Below, piece after piece: positions 42,337 through 51,146 of a DNA stretch of 64,000 nt. The notes below the pieces were generated by a model. It searched no databases and had not been told where the DNA came from. It saw nothing but the letters and a program-made list of their open reading frames with translations. The translations under genes were made by a program, and so were the position numbers. Position 1 is the first letter of the stretch, and each line of letters begins with the position of its first letter. The DNA is from CATQHB01 sp965262595 (GTDB lineage Bacteria; Chloroflexota; Dehalococcoidia; Lucifugimonadales; UBA3495). The stretch is taken from contig OZ253548.1 of the NCBI GenBank assembly GCA_965262595.1, forward strand, positions 2,728,001 to 2,792,000, written 5' to 3'.

Positions 42337-42780
42337 ATGAAAACCAAGTCCTTTTGTCTGAATCTGGAGACGAGGCAGGCGCCGGAGTTTACTGACATCA
42401 CCGACTGGGTTTGCCGGTGCGTCGGCCAGGCCGGGGTCAGCGACGGCCTGGTGGTCGTTTACTCCAAACACACCACGGCCGCGGTTAAAATCAATGAAAA
42501 TGAGCCGCTGCTGCTCCAGGATATGGCTGACTTCCTGGAGAAAATCAGTCCGCGGCATGGCAAGTATCAGCATAACGATTTCGATATCCGCAGCGTGAAT
42601 ATGACGCCGGACGAATCGCCCAACGGCCACGCCCACTGCCAGCATCTCACGTTGGGCGCCAGCGAGACAATTCCCCTCCTGGGCGGCGCCATGCAGTTGG
42701 GACGTTACCAGAGCATATTCTTTATTGAGTTGGACCATCCTCGCTCCCGCGAGGTTATGGTGCAAATTGTGGGGGACTAG
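42337..42780 (+). CDS. YjbQ/UPF0047 family protein
   Basis: 147 residues, single-domain UPF0047. Motifs HTTAAVKINENEP, NGHAHCQHLTLGAS, and GRYQSIFFIELDHPRSR are diagnostic. Members have thiamine-phosphate-synthase side activity in vitro, and the true function is unsettled. Its place between shc and hpnC is odd and may simply reflect operon growth. It is 111 bp after shc and 67 bp before hpnC. The ATG at 42337 has a weak purine-rich ribosome site. Confidence 0.9.
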   Translation: MKTKSFCLNLETRQAPEFTDITDWVCRCVGQAGVSDGLVVVYSKHTTAAVKINENEPLLLQDMADFLEKISPRHGKYQHNDFDIRSVNMTPDESPNGHAHCQHLTLGASETIPLLGGAMQLGRYQSIFFIELDHPRSREVMVQIVGD

Positions 42781-42847
42781 GCTATGGTGGGAGGTTCAAG
42801 CCCAGTAGTGGGCCGGTTTACGCCGCCGGCGCATTCACCGCCAACCG

Positions 42848-43900
42848 TTGAGTCACCGGCTATTGACTACTGAGTCTGTCGAGGCGGGCTACCGCTACTG
42901 CGCGCGTTTGGCCCGCAGTCACTACGAAAACTTTACCGTGGGCTCCCGGTTGATGCCCCGGGACAAGCTGCCCCACGTTTACGCCATCTATGCCTACTGC
43001 CGCACGGTTGATGACCTGGGCGATGAGGCCGTGCCCGGCGCCGGTGAAACCTCTTCGCCGTCGGCGGAAGCATCCCTCTTTGGGCGGCTCCAGGATAGCT
43101 TAAGTTTTGATTTTGACGGCGATGAGCGGGCTTATCGCCTGGCCCTGCTGGATTTGTGGCAATCGGAACTGGAAAGCTGCTATACCGGAACGCCGGAACA
43201 TCCGGTTATGCTGGCTTTGCAGCAGACTATCTGCGCTTTTGACCTGCCGCCGGAGCCTTTTCTCAAGCTGATTGAAGCTAACCGGATGGACCAGAGCATC
43301 AACCGCTACCCGACCTACGCCGACTTGCTCCACTACTGCGACCACTCGGCCAATCCGGTGGGCCGCCTGTTCCTGTACCTCTTTGGCTACCGGGATGAAG
43401 TCCGTCAACGTTGGTCCGATGCGACTTGCACCGCTCTGCAACTGACCAACTTCTGGCAGGATGTGGCCCGGGACTACCGCAAGGGACGTATTTATCTGCC
43501 CCAGGAAGACCTGGAACGCTTTTCCTATACCGAGGAAGCCCTATCCCGGGAAATCGACCCAGGAACAACCGGGGGAACAACCGGGGGAATATCCGGGGGA
43601 ATATCCGGGGGAAAGGTCAGCGACACCTTCCGCCGCCTGTTGGCCTTTGAGGTGGAGCGGACGATGTCCCGGTTCATTGAGGGGGCAGCCCTGGCGCCGA
43701 CGCTGGAAGGCCCGGCTCGACTGGACGTCGCCCTGTTCACCCGCGGCGGTGTTGCGGTGCTGGACGCTATCAAGAAACGGGGTTATGATGTTTTGACGGC
43801 CCGACCGGCCCTGTCTCGAAGCCGTAAGGGTGCATTATTCCTGTCCACCTGGTTGCGCTGGAAACTGGGGCGAAGCATGGGCTTGCCCGGTCCGTCCTGA
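42848..43900 (+). CDS. hpnC: Hydroxysqualene/presqualene synthase (HpnC)
   Basis: 350 residues. Squalene/phytoene synthase fold with Asp-rich motifs RTVDDLGDEA and NFWQDVARDYRKGRIYLP. HpnC converts presqualene diphosphate to hydroxysqualene. Two low-complexity insertions: near residue 65 (GAGETSSPSAEA) and a Gly/Thr/Ile/Ser repeat of 12-bp units at about 43560-43615, between SREIDPGTT and KVSDTFRRL. The rest is intact. A TTG start at 42848 gives the best family N-terminus (MSHRLLTTESVEAGYRYC). Ribosome site not clear. Together with HpnD and HpnE it makes squalene from farnesyl diphosphate. Confidence 0.9.
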   Translation: MSHRLLTTESVEAGYRYCARLARSHYENFTVGSRLMPRDKLPHVYAIYAYCRTVDDLGDEAVPGAGETSSPSAEASLFGRLQDSLSFDFDGDERAYRLALLDLWQSELESCYTGTPEHPVMLALQQTICAFDLPPEPFLKLIEANRMDQSINRYPTYADLLHYCDHSANPVGRLFLYLFGYRDEVRQRWSDATCTALQLTNFWQDVARDYRKGRIYLPQEDLERFSYTEEALSREIDPGTTGGTTGGISGGISGGKVSDTFRRLLAFEVERTMSRFIEGAALAPTLEGPARLDVALFTRGGVAVLDAIKKRGYDVLTARPALSRSRKGALFLSTWLRWKLGRSMGLPGPS

Positions 43901-43992
43901 CGTGGTTTATCCGGAACCGTATTTGGAACTGTATGTAGAACCGGCAATGAACCTGGTGGGGACTGGAGCTTGCAAAAGCGAGCGAGGTCGTG

Positions 43993-44868
43993 ATGACTGA
44001 CCTGGAATTGGCTTACGAAGAATGCCGGCAGATAACCCGCCGCGAAGCCAAGAACTTCTACTATGCCTTCCTGACTTTGCCCCGGCCCCGGCGCCGGGCA
44101 ATCTATGTAATCTACTCCTTCTGCCGCTACTGCGACGACGCGGTGGACTCCCAGGATTCCGACGACCGGAAGCGGCAAACGTTGGATAACTTGCGGGAAG
44201 AGCTGGCCCTCAGTTATGCCGGTAAGGCCGATACGCCGTTGTTTCTGGGATTGAGCGACGTGGCCCAACGGTACAATATTGCTCCCGAATACTTCCAGGA
44301 ATTACTTGCCGGCGTGGAGTCGGACTTGTCCAAGAACCGCTACCGGGATTTTGAAGAGCTGTACCAATATTGCTATCGGGTGGCCTCAGTGGTTGGCCTG
44401 ATCTGTCTCCAAATCTTCGGCTACAAGGACGCCCGGGCGACCGCCCATGCCATTGACCTGGGCCAGGCGATGCAGCTTACCAACATTTCCCGGGACGTCA
44501 GGGAAGATATGGAAGCCGACCGTATCTACCTGCCCCAGGATGAGATGGCCCGTTTCGGCTATTCCGAAGAAGAGCTGCGATCCCTGACCTTCAACGATGC
44601 CTTCGTTAACCTGATGCGGTTTCAGTCCCAGCGCGCCCGGGACTACTTCCAAAGCGGCTTTCAGTTATTGCCCTATTTGTCGCCCCGCTCCCGGGCCTGC
44701 CCGGCGGTGCTGGGCCGACTTTACAGCAACGTACTGGACCGTATCGAGGATGCCAATTACGATGTATTGCACCGTCGGGTTAGTCTTTCCACCACCGAAA
44801 AGCTGTGCGTTATGGCGCAAACATGGTTGACCAGCATGGCGCCCCGCCGCATCCCCGGCCCGATGTAG
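43993..44868 (+). CDS. hpnD: Presqualene diphosphate synthase (HpnD)
   Basis: 291 residues. Asp-rich motifs are YCDDAVDSQDSDD and NISRDVREDMEADRIYLP, and the substrate segment GVESDLSKNRYRDFEEL is typical. HpnD condenses two farnesyl diphosphates into presqualene diphosphate. An ATG at 43993 is chosen, with GAGG 5 nt upstream (the GTG one codon earlier is also possible). The following hpnE begins inside its last codons, a marked overlap. Confidence 0.92.
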   Translation: MTDLELAYEECRQITRREAKNFYYAFLTLPRPRRRAIYVIYSFCRYCDDAVDSQDSDDRKRQTLDNLREELALSYAGKADTPLFLGLSDVAQRYNIAPEYFQELLAGVESDLSKNRYRDFEELYQYCYRVASVVGLICLQIFGYKDARATAHAIDLGQAMQLTNISRDVREDMEADRIYLPQDEMARFGYSEEELRSLTFNDAFVNLMRFQSQRARDYFQSGFQLLPYLSPRSRACPAVLGRLYSNVLDRIEDANYDVLHRRVSLSTTEKLCVMAQTWLTSMAPRRIPGPM

Positions 44869-46214
44869 TTTCCGATATAGTAATAATTGGCGGCGGAATT
44901 GCCGGTATCTCCGCCGCAATAGCCCTGCTGGACGCCGGACACCGGGTAACTCTGGTGGAGGCACGGCAATTTCTGGGAGGGCGGGCCTTCTCCTTCGCCG
45001 ATGCGGCAACCGGGCAGCCGGTGGACAACGGACAGCACGTCATCGTCGGTTGCTGCGCCTACTTCATACACTTCCTGGAACGGCTCGGCGTCAGCGAGCA
45101 ATGGTACCTGCAACCCCGCCTGCGCCTTCGGGTCGTCGGCCATCGGGGACGGGAGGGATTGCTGACCGCCGCACCGCTGCCCGCTCCCTTCCACCTGCTG
45201 CCCTCTTTCCTGACTTATCCCCACCTGAGCCTGCTGGACAAGGCCCGCTGCCTGACCGGTCTGCTGAGGGCCCGGTTCACCGACCGCGGCCACCCCCGGC
45301 TGGAGCAAATCACTTTCCGGCAGTGGCTGAAGGAAAACGGCCAATCCGACCGCGCCATCCAAAACCTGTGGAATCTGCTGGTGGAACCCACCTTGAACGA
45401 TAATGTGCGCAATGTTAGCGCCGCAATGGGTTTGATGATAGTCCAGGAAGGGGTGCTTCAAGGGCCGACCAGCGCCAACGTGGGCTTTGCCCGGGCCGGC
45501 TTGCAATCCGCCATCGGCGACCCGGCCCGTCAGCTCCTGGAACAACTGGGCGCCCGGCTCATCCTGGGACGCCCGGCCCGCCGCATTCTGCTGGATTCCG
45601 GCCAGGTCGCCGGGGTGGAACTGGCCTCCGGGGAGACGGTTACCGGAAAGGCGTATGTCAGCGCCCTTCCCTTTGGCGCCCTGCTGAATCTGTTGCCGCC
45701 GGAAGCCCTTAGCCACGACTATTTCGGGCGGCTGACCGGTCTGGAGTCGTCGCCCATCGTCAACATACACCTGTGGTATGACCGGCAGGTAATGGACGGC
45801 GACTTCTGCGCCTTCATTGATTGCCCGCTGCAATGGGTGTTCAACAAGAGCAGGATTCTGGGAAGCGAGGAGCCGAGTCAGGGGCAATACATTTGTATCT
45901 CCCTCAGCGCGGCCTGGGACTATATCGAATGTCCCCGGGAGGAGCTGGCTCGCCGGTTCATTGCCGAAATGGCTGAAGCGTTCCCGGCGGCGCGGGAGGC
46001 CCGGGTAGTACGGGCCACGGTGGTCAAGCAGCGCGACGCTACCTTCCGATGCCGGCCCGGCGCCAATGCCCTGCGGCCCGGCCCACGGACGCCCTGGCCC
46101 AATTTGGCGCTGGCCGGGGAGTGGACGGATACCGGCTGGCCCTCTACTATGGAGGGTGCGGTGCGCAGCGGTTACGGTGCGGCCCAAGCGGCCCAAGACC
46201 TGGTCAATGAATAG
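44805..46214 (+). CDS. hpnE: Hydroxysqualene dehydroxylase (HpnE)
   Basis: 469 residues, FAD-dependent amine-oxidase/phytoene-desaturase fold. The dinucleotide motif is VSDIVIIGGGIAGISAAIAL followed by VEARQFLGGRAFSF, and the C-terminal WTDTGWPSTMEGAVRSGYGA closes the FAD site. HpnE reduces hydroxysqualene to squalene. The N-terminal region overlaps hpnD by 64 bp with the GTG at 44805, or 46 bp if the ATG at 44823 is used. No other start lies nearer the Rossmann motif, so the overlap is real and suggests coupling. It completes the FPP-to-squalene steps. Confidence 0.9.
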   Translation: MRYGANMVDQHGAPPHPRPDVVSDIVIIGGGIAGISAAIALLDAGHRVTLVEARQFLGGRAFSFADAATGQPVDNGQHVIVGCCAYFIHFLERLGVSEQWYLQPRLRLRVVGHRGREGLLTAAPLPAPFHLLPSFLTYPHLSLLDKARCLTGLLRARFTDRGHPRLEQITFRQWLKENGQSDRAIQNLWNLLVEPTLNDNVRNVSAAMGLMIVQEGVLQGPTSANVGFARAGLQSAIGDPARQLLEQLGARLILGRPARRILLDSGQVAGVELASGETVTGKAYVSALPFGALLNLLPPEALSHDYFGRLTGLESSPIVNIHLWYDRQVMDGDFCAFIDCPLQWVFNKSRILGSEEPSQGQYICISLSAAWDYIECPREELARRFIAEMAEAFPAAREARVVRATVVKQRDATFRCRPGANALRPGPRTPWPNLALAGEWTDTGWPSTMEGAVRSGYGAAQAAQDLVNE

Positions 46215-46328
46215 GCCGGGGCCAAACCGGCCAACTATAACCGGCCAACTATAACCGGATGGTCGGTTGGTTAAGTTAATGCCGGGCGCCAGTGCCGGCT
46301 AATCTAAAGGGTTCAGGATTGCTTGTCA

Positions 46329-47285
46329 ATGACCGATGCTTCCAAAGTTGTGGCGATTACCGGGGCCTCCGGCTATATTGGCACCCGGTTACTGCAACGG
46401 TTAGAGGAAGACCGAAGCGTGGACAAGTTGGTGGCCTTTGATATTAAGCCGCTGCCCTTTCCGATCCATAAAATTGCCGTATATCGCCAGGACGTGGCCC
46501 AGCCCATTCACGATACGCTGCGCCGGCATCAGGTGGATACCCTGGTGCATTTGGCCTGCGTCAACCGCAACGCCGCCAACCCCCGAGACCGGCTGAAAAT
46601 ACCCCGGCTAAACGAGGATGCGCTCCGCGGCGCCTTGCATTCCGGCGCCGAGGCCGGGGTCAAGCACGTGATTTACGTCAGCTCTCACCGGGTCTATGGG
46701 GCGTTTGCGAGTAATCCGGTTCCCTTAACCGAGTCGGCCCCGGCCCAATGTTACCCGGAAGCCCCTTTCGGGTACGCTAATCTCTTGTCGGAACGGGCTT
46801 TGCAAGAATTTGCCGAGGATTATCCGGCGATAAATGTCACCATTCTGCGGGCCAGTACCGTCCTGGGTCCTTCCAACAATGACGAACGTCCCGCCCCGGC
46901 CTTCCCAAACCGGCTTTGGGGTGTCGGCAGCAACCCGCCGTTCCAGTTTTTGCACGAGGCTGACCTGGCCCAGATTATGCTGGACGTTATTCATCGAGGT
47001 ACGCCCGGCGTATTTAACGTGGCGGGTGAAGGGGTGGTCTTCCTTGAGGAAATAGCGGAGATTACCCACCGCAGGCTAACCCATTTGCCTGCGTTCCTGG
47101 TCTATCCGGCGGTTTGGCTGTCCTGGAAGCTGCTGCTGCAATCCGTAACGTCACGGTCGGAACTGGATACGACGCGATATCCGATAATAATGAGCGCCGG
47201 CAAGCTCAAGCAAACCCTGGGTTACCGGTTCCGGTACACTTCCATGGAGGCGCTGACCGCCTTCGCCAACTTTTCCGGTATGTGA
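46329..47285 (+). CDS. NAD-dependent epimerase/dehydratase (extended SDR)
   Basis: 318 residues. N-terminal ITGASGYIGTRLLQRL (GxxGxxG), active-site region YVSSHRVYG and a YANLLSERAL motif carrying the Tyr-x3-Lys position, here YANLL, where the usual Lys is replaced by Leu. The Tyr is kept. The C-terminal LLQSVTSRSELDTTRYPIIMS is as in UDP-glucose-4-epimerase-like proteins. The loss of the Lys would weaken catalysis or change the chemistry. The next gene is convergent. The ATG at 46329 is preferred over TTG 46323. Confidence 0.83.
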   Translation: MTDASKVVAITGASGYIGTRLLQRLEEDRSVDKLVAFDIKPLPFPIHKIAVYRQDVAQPIHDTLRRHQVDTLVHLACVNRNAANPRDRLKIPRLNEDALRGALHSGAEAGVKHVIYVSSHRVYGAFASNPVPLTESAPAQCYPEAPFGYANLLSERALQEFAEDYPAINVTILRASTVLGPSNNDERPAPAFPNRLWGVGSNPPFQFLHEADLAQIMLDVIHRGTPGVFNVAGEGVVFLEEIAEITHRRLTHLPAFLVYPAVWLSWKLLLQSVTSRSELDTTRYPIIMSAGKLKQTLGYRFRYTSMEALTAFANFSGM

Positions 47286-47315
47286 GGGTGAGGGGGTTAT
47301 TTGGCGGCTGCCGGC

Positions 47316-47927
47316 CTACCTGCTCAACAGTTCGTTGCGAGCCTCCAGCATCATCGGATGAACCAGGTTGCCCCGGTTAGCCAGATCAACTATCTGGCGG
47401 GTCAGGAAATCCAGCAATGCCTGGTCCAAATCCTGCCGGGCCAGTTCCAGTAGTTGAGGTTGGAAAGGGTACCGCTTCCGCTTGTTGGGGTCCAGTTTAT
47501 CGGCCAGGAAAACGATCTTGCCCAGGCGGTCCAGGGTCGGATGGGCCGTGGTGTGCCAATAGACCGCCCGGTACAGGTCGGCGCAGTCATCTTCGGCCTC
47601 CATTCCCATACCGTCTTCCCGGCGGAGGATTTCGGCGCCCACCGGCCCGTGCAGCAACAACGGGACCTGCCGGTCCACCACTCCGATAGGCAGGTCGAAC
47701 CGGGCGGCGTACTCAATCAGCTCCGTTCCCGGCATCGCCCGCGCTACATCGTGGGCCAGTATCCCCAGGGCGGCGCGCTCCGGGTCCACCTGATGGAAAG
47801 GCGCCAGCTCACGGGCAATGCCCTGGGCCCGGGCGATGTGCGCCTGTAGTTTGACGGGCAGGGCGCCCACCCGCTGCTGCACCCGTTCTTGTAGTTGGCG
47901 CTGAACCCGCCGGTTGGTTGTCTCCAA
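47316..47927 (-). CDS. yqeK: YqeK-like HD-domain hydrolase (Ap4A hydrolase family)
   Basis: 203 residues. HD motif in LGILAHDVARAM, second His in LLLHGPVGAEIL, and AVYWHTTAHPTLDRLGKIVFLADKL, which closely follows the YqeK family's HTTG...K-FxAD pattern. YqeK hydrolyses symmetrical Ap4A to ADP. A TTG start at 47927 with GGAGG 6 nt upstream is used. It is convergent with the epimerase, and a 7-bp tandem repeat (AACCTGC) lies in its leader. Confidence 0.85.
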   Translation of the reverse strand: METTNRRVQRQLQERVQQRVGALPVKLQAHIARAQGIARELAPFHQVDPERAALGILAHDVARAMPGTELIEYAARFDLPIGVVDRQVPLLLHGPVGAEILRREDGMGMEAEDDCADLYRAVYWHTTAHPTLDRLGKIVFLADKLDPNKRKRYPFQPQLLELARQDLDQALLDFLTRQIVDLANRGNLVHPMMLEARNELLSR

Positions 47928-47965
47928 GCGGTCCTCCGAGTATCCGGTGTTAACCCTCGGTCAAC

Positions 47966-47997
47966 CTGCAACCTGCAACCTGCAACCTGCAACCTGA
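47966..47997. repeat. 7-bp tandem repeat, AACCTGC
   Basis: Four or five units of AACCTGC in the gap between HIT and yqeK, on the 5' side of yqeK. The period is not a multiple of 3, consistent with untranslated DNA. Confidence 0.85.
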
Positions 47998-48017
47998 CTA
48001 ACCAGGTTAAACCCCGA

Positions 48018-48365
48018 TTAACCCATAGCTCCTAACGGCTCACCGGCCAGCAGGTGCAGATGCAGGTGGGCTATCTCCTGCCCGGAGTCCTGGCCCTGGT
48101 TCAGGACCAACCGATAGCCGCTGAGGGTGGCCCCTTCGCGCCGCGCCATCTCCTCCGCCACCACAAAGAGGTGGCCCATTATGGGCACCTGGCCGGGGCC
48201 GATGTAGGCCAGGGAGTTCAGGTGCATATTGGGAATTATCAACAGGTGAACGGGAGCCTTGGGGCTGATGTCCTTGACCACAAAAACCCGGTCATCCCGA
48301 TAGATTGGCGCCTCATGGGTCGAATCCTGGGCCATGCTGCAAAAAACGCAAGCGCTGGTAGTCAT
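48018..48365 (-). CDS. HIT-family nucleotide-binding protein (HINT-like)
   Basis: 115 residues. The HIT motif is EIAHLHLHLLAG, and the N-terminal CVFC is the zinc-binding pair seen in many HINT proteins. These hydrolyse AMP-amide or AMP-ester bonds. The ATG at 48365 follows AGGGACAGG and leaves out 12 unlikely upstream residues. It lies upstream of yqeK on the same strand, 90 bp away, so the two may be cotranscribed; both act on adenine nucleotides. Confidence 0.9.
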   Translation of the reverse strand: MTTSACVFCSMAQDSTHEAPIYRDDRVFVVKDISPKAPVHLLIIPNMHLNSLAYIGPGQVPIMGHLFVVAEEMARREGATLSGYRLVLNQGQDSGQEIAHLHLHLLAGEPLGAMG

Positions 48366-48553
48366 CCTGTCCCTTTCTCCCTTACGGCCTCCCGGCGCCA
48401 ACGATTTTCCGGTCCTGAAGCGGCGGTAGCCGGGGGGGTTGTTGTTATTTCGCCAGGGGCTTTCGAGTTTTAGCTACGGTTTTAAACCAGGGCCCCAGGC
48501 CGCGAGTTCCGGCCCGGTTTTCAGGGTCGGTTGCCGGCCCGGCTTCGGAAGCG

Positions 48554-49702
48554 TTAGGGTTGAAGCTCAATCTGCCGGAGGGCCAGTTCCTTATGGAAGT
48601 TGACGTCTCCATAGCCGAGTTCCTGTACCTTGGCGCGGCGGGTGTAGAGTTGCAAATCGTGCTCCTTGGTAAATCCGATGGCCCCGTGGCACTGGTGCGC
48701 CAGGTTGCAGACCCGTTGGTAAGCTCCGCTGACCCAAGCCTTGGCCATTGCGACTTCCAGGTCGGCCGGTTCTCCCTCGGCAATCTTCCAGGCGGCCTGG
48801 TAGGAAATGTGCCGGCAACCCTCCACGTCGGTGGCCATATTGGCGCAATGGTGCTGTACCGCCTGAAAAGTGCCGACCGGCCGCCCAAACTGGGTGCGCT
48901 GTTTGGCATATTCTACCGTCATTTCCACCACTGCATCGGCGCCGCCCAGCATTTCCAGGCACTTGCCGGCAACCGCCCGGTGCAGGGTCCGCCGGATTAT
49001 CGGCCAACCTTCATCCACTTCTCCCAACACCGCGCTGGCCGGCACTTTTACATCGTTAAAGGTTATTTCGCACTGCCGGTCCGATGAGATAGTGCTGAGC
49101 TGGTTCACCGTAAGTCCGGCGCTGCCCGACGGTACGATGAATAGAGTAATGCCCGGTTCCGGGTCCTGGGATTGCGGGGACGGGGAAGTTCGTGCGGCAA
49201 CCAGGAGCAGGTCGGCGACATGGGCATCGGGGACAAAGAGCTTGGCCCCGTTGATGCTGAAGGTATCTCCTTCCCGGGTGGCGGTAGTTTCCACGCCCCA
49301 GGCTTCATAGGTTGCGGAGGCTTCGGTAAGGGCCAGGGTCAGCAACAGTTGGCCGCTGCAAACGCGGGTCAGGATGTCCCGTTTCTGCTCGTCGGTTCCG
49401 GCGTCCAGCACGGTCAAGCCACCCAGAACGACCGTGGAGAAAAAGGGGCCGGGCACCAGGGAGCGGCCGATTTCTTCCAGCAGGACGGCCAAGTCGAGGA
49501 AGCTGCCGCCGGTGCCGCCGTACTGCTCCGGGAAGGCAACGCCGGTCCAGCCGAGGCCGGCCAACTGCCGCCAAAGTTCGTCGGTATAACCCCGCTGGTC
49601 CTCTTCCATCTCCCGGACCAGGGTCAGGGGACACTCTTGGGACAGAAACTCCCGCGCGCTGTTCTTCAACATCTGCTGAATTTCACTCAATCCCAAGTCC
49701 AT
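48554..49702 (-). CDS. Acyl-CoA dehydrogenase
   Basis: 382 residues, standard size. Typical segments are LAGLGWTGVAFPEQYGGTGG near residue 50, LTEASATYEAWGV (FAD/substrate region) and AHQCHGAIGFTKEHDLQLYTRR near the C-terminus. The catalytic base of the family is usually a Glu in the middle domain or C-terminal helix and could not be placed with confidence. It oxidises acyl-CoA with FAD, passing electrons to ETF. Its substrate is unknown. The start at 49702 has GAGGAG 6 nt upstream. Monocistronic. Confidence 0.9.
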   Translation of the reverse strand: MDLGLSEIQQMLKNSAREFLSQECPLTLVREMEEDQRGYTDELWRQLAGLGWTGVAFPEQYGGTGGSFLDLAVLLEEIGRSLVPGPFFSTVVLGGLTVLDAGTDEQKRDILTRVCSGQLLLTLALTEASATYEAWGVETTATREGDTFSINGAKLFVPDAHVADLLLVAARTSPSPQSQDPEPGITLFIVPSGSAGLTVNQLSTISSDRQCEITFNDVKVPASAVLGEVDEGWPIIRRTLHRAVAGKCLEMLGGADAVVEMTVEYAKQRTQFGRPVGTFQAVQHHCANMATDVEGCRHISYQAAWKIAEGEPADLEVAMAKAWVSGAYQRVCNLAHQCHGAIGFTKEHDLQLYTRRAKVQELGYGDVNFHKELALRQIELQP

Positions 49703-49889
49703 GCTTACTCCTCAAGCTCCGTCCGCAGCCCCGGAACGGCGCTGCATTATCAAGTACAATCGCCGGGGTAGTATAGCGCAAAAGGTATGTTTTTGCATTC
49801 GGGCATCACTGAATAGCCGGGCAACCGTATTTGGGCAGCCCAAGTCCCGGCGCAGCGCGGCCCGGTGCGCAGCGGGCCATAGAATACAA

Positions 49890-49914
49890 AAAGGGCTGCG
49901 TAGAGCAACCCTTT
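49890..49914 (-). terminator. Rho-independent terminator of the aminotransferase gene
   Basis: 10-bp stem with one mismatch (AAAGGGTTGC / GCAGCCCTTT on the minus strand), 5-nt loop, followed by TTGTATT. It lies 28 bp after the stop at 49942. Confidence 0.75.
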
Positions 49915-49941
49915 CTGGTTCTGGGCGTATCCGGCGAGCTT

Positions 49942-51108
49942 CTATGCCAGTTTTTCTACGAAGGCGGCCAGCCGCTCCAGCGCCTTTTGGATATTTTCCT
50001 GGGAGTTGGCGTAAGACAGCCGCACGTATCCCTCGCCGAATTCACCGAAGGCGGAGCCGGACAGCAGGGCTACCCCCGCCTCTTTCAACGCCCGGTCTTC
50101 AAACTCACTGCTGCTGATACCGGTGTCTTTGATGCTGGGGAAGACGTAAAAGGCGCCCTCCGGTTCCGGGCAGTTGATGCCGGGTATGCGGCGCAGACCG
50201 TCGGCAATCAAGCGGCGCCGTAGGGCGAACTCGGCGGCCATTGCCTGTACCTCGTCCTGCGGCCCGTCCAGAGCGGCGATGGCGGCCCGTTGGCTGAAGG
50301 AAGCGGCGCAGGAGACGCTGTTTACCGCCAGCCGGGTGATGTGGGGCACCAGTTCCTCCGGCATTATCCCGTAACCCAGCCGCCAGCCGGTCATGGCGTA
50401 GCTCTTGGAAAATCCGTCCAGGATAATGGTCTGGCGGTCCATTTCGGGAAAGGCGGCGATGCTGAAATGTTCGCCGGTATATAGAATATCCTTGTAGATC
50501 TCATCGGCCATCACGTATAAATCCCGTCCCCGGGCCAGGTTGGCGATGGTCTCCAGTTCATCTTTGGTGAGGGCGGATCCGCAGGGGTTTTCCGGCGAGT
50601 TTATGATGATTAGCCGGGTGCGGTCGGTGATTTTGCCGGCTAGGTCGTCCAGGTCCGGATGATAGTTTTTCTCTTCCAACAGCCGCATCGGCACCGGGGT
50701 GGCGCCGCAGAAGCGAATCATGGACTCATAAATCGGGAAGCCGGGATTAGGATAAATTACCTCGGCGCCGGGTTCGGCCAGGGCCAAAATCACGTAGAAC
50801 ATAATAGGCTTGGCCCCGGGTGTCACCACCACGTGGGATGGGTCGGTATCAATGCCCCGAACCTCGCGGCTGTTGCGGGCGATGGCCTCCCGCAGCTCCG
50901 GCAGCCCCGGCGTGGGTCCGTAGTGGGTGTAGCCGTCCTGGAGGGCCTTTACTCCCGCATTAACAATATGCTGCGGCGTATCAAAATCCGGCTCGCCAAT
51001 CTCCAGATGGATAATCTCCTGCCCTTGGGCCTCCAAAGCGCGGGCCTTGGCTAATACCTCGAAGGCGGTCTCGGTGCCCAGGTTATTCATTCGTTCAGCC
51101 AGGGTCAT
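49942..51108 (-). CDS. Class I PLP aminotransferase (aspartate aminotransferase type)
   Basis: 388 residues. The PLP lysine is in DGFSKSYAMTGWRLGYG, the phosphate-binding region is VVVTPGAKPIM, and NSPENPCGSALT and VRLSYANS are typical of class I-gamma AspAT. It transfers the amino group of aspartate or a broad set of amino acids to 2-oxoglutarate. The start at 51108 has GGAGGAA 4-5 nt upstream. It is a plausible donor of nitrogen in amino-acid metabolism near the arg genes. Confidence 0.92.
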   Translation of the reverse strand: MTLAERMNNLGTETAFEVLAKARALEAQGQEIIHLEIGEPDFDTPQHIVNAGVKALQDGYTHYGPTPGLPELREAIARNSREVRGIDTDPSHVVVTPGAKPIMFYVILALAEPGAEVIYPNPGFPIYESMIRFCGATPVPMRLLEEKNYHPDLDDLAGKITDRTRLIIINSPENPCGSALTKDELETIANLARGRDLYVMADEIYKDILYTGEHFSIAAFPEMDRQTIILDGFSKSYAMTGWRLGYGIMPEELVPHITRLAVNSVSCAASFSQRAAIAALDGPQDEVQAMAAEFALRRRLIADGLRRIPGINCPEPEGAFYVFPSIKDTGISSSEFEDRALKEAGVALLSGSAFGEFGEGYVRLSYANSQENIQKALERLAAFVEKLA

Positions 51109-51146
51109 AATTCCTCCGTTCCTTCCATTATCGGGAAGTCAAACAG

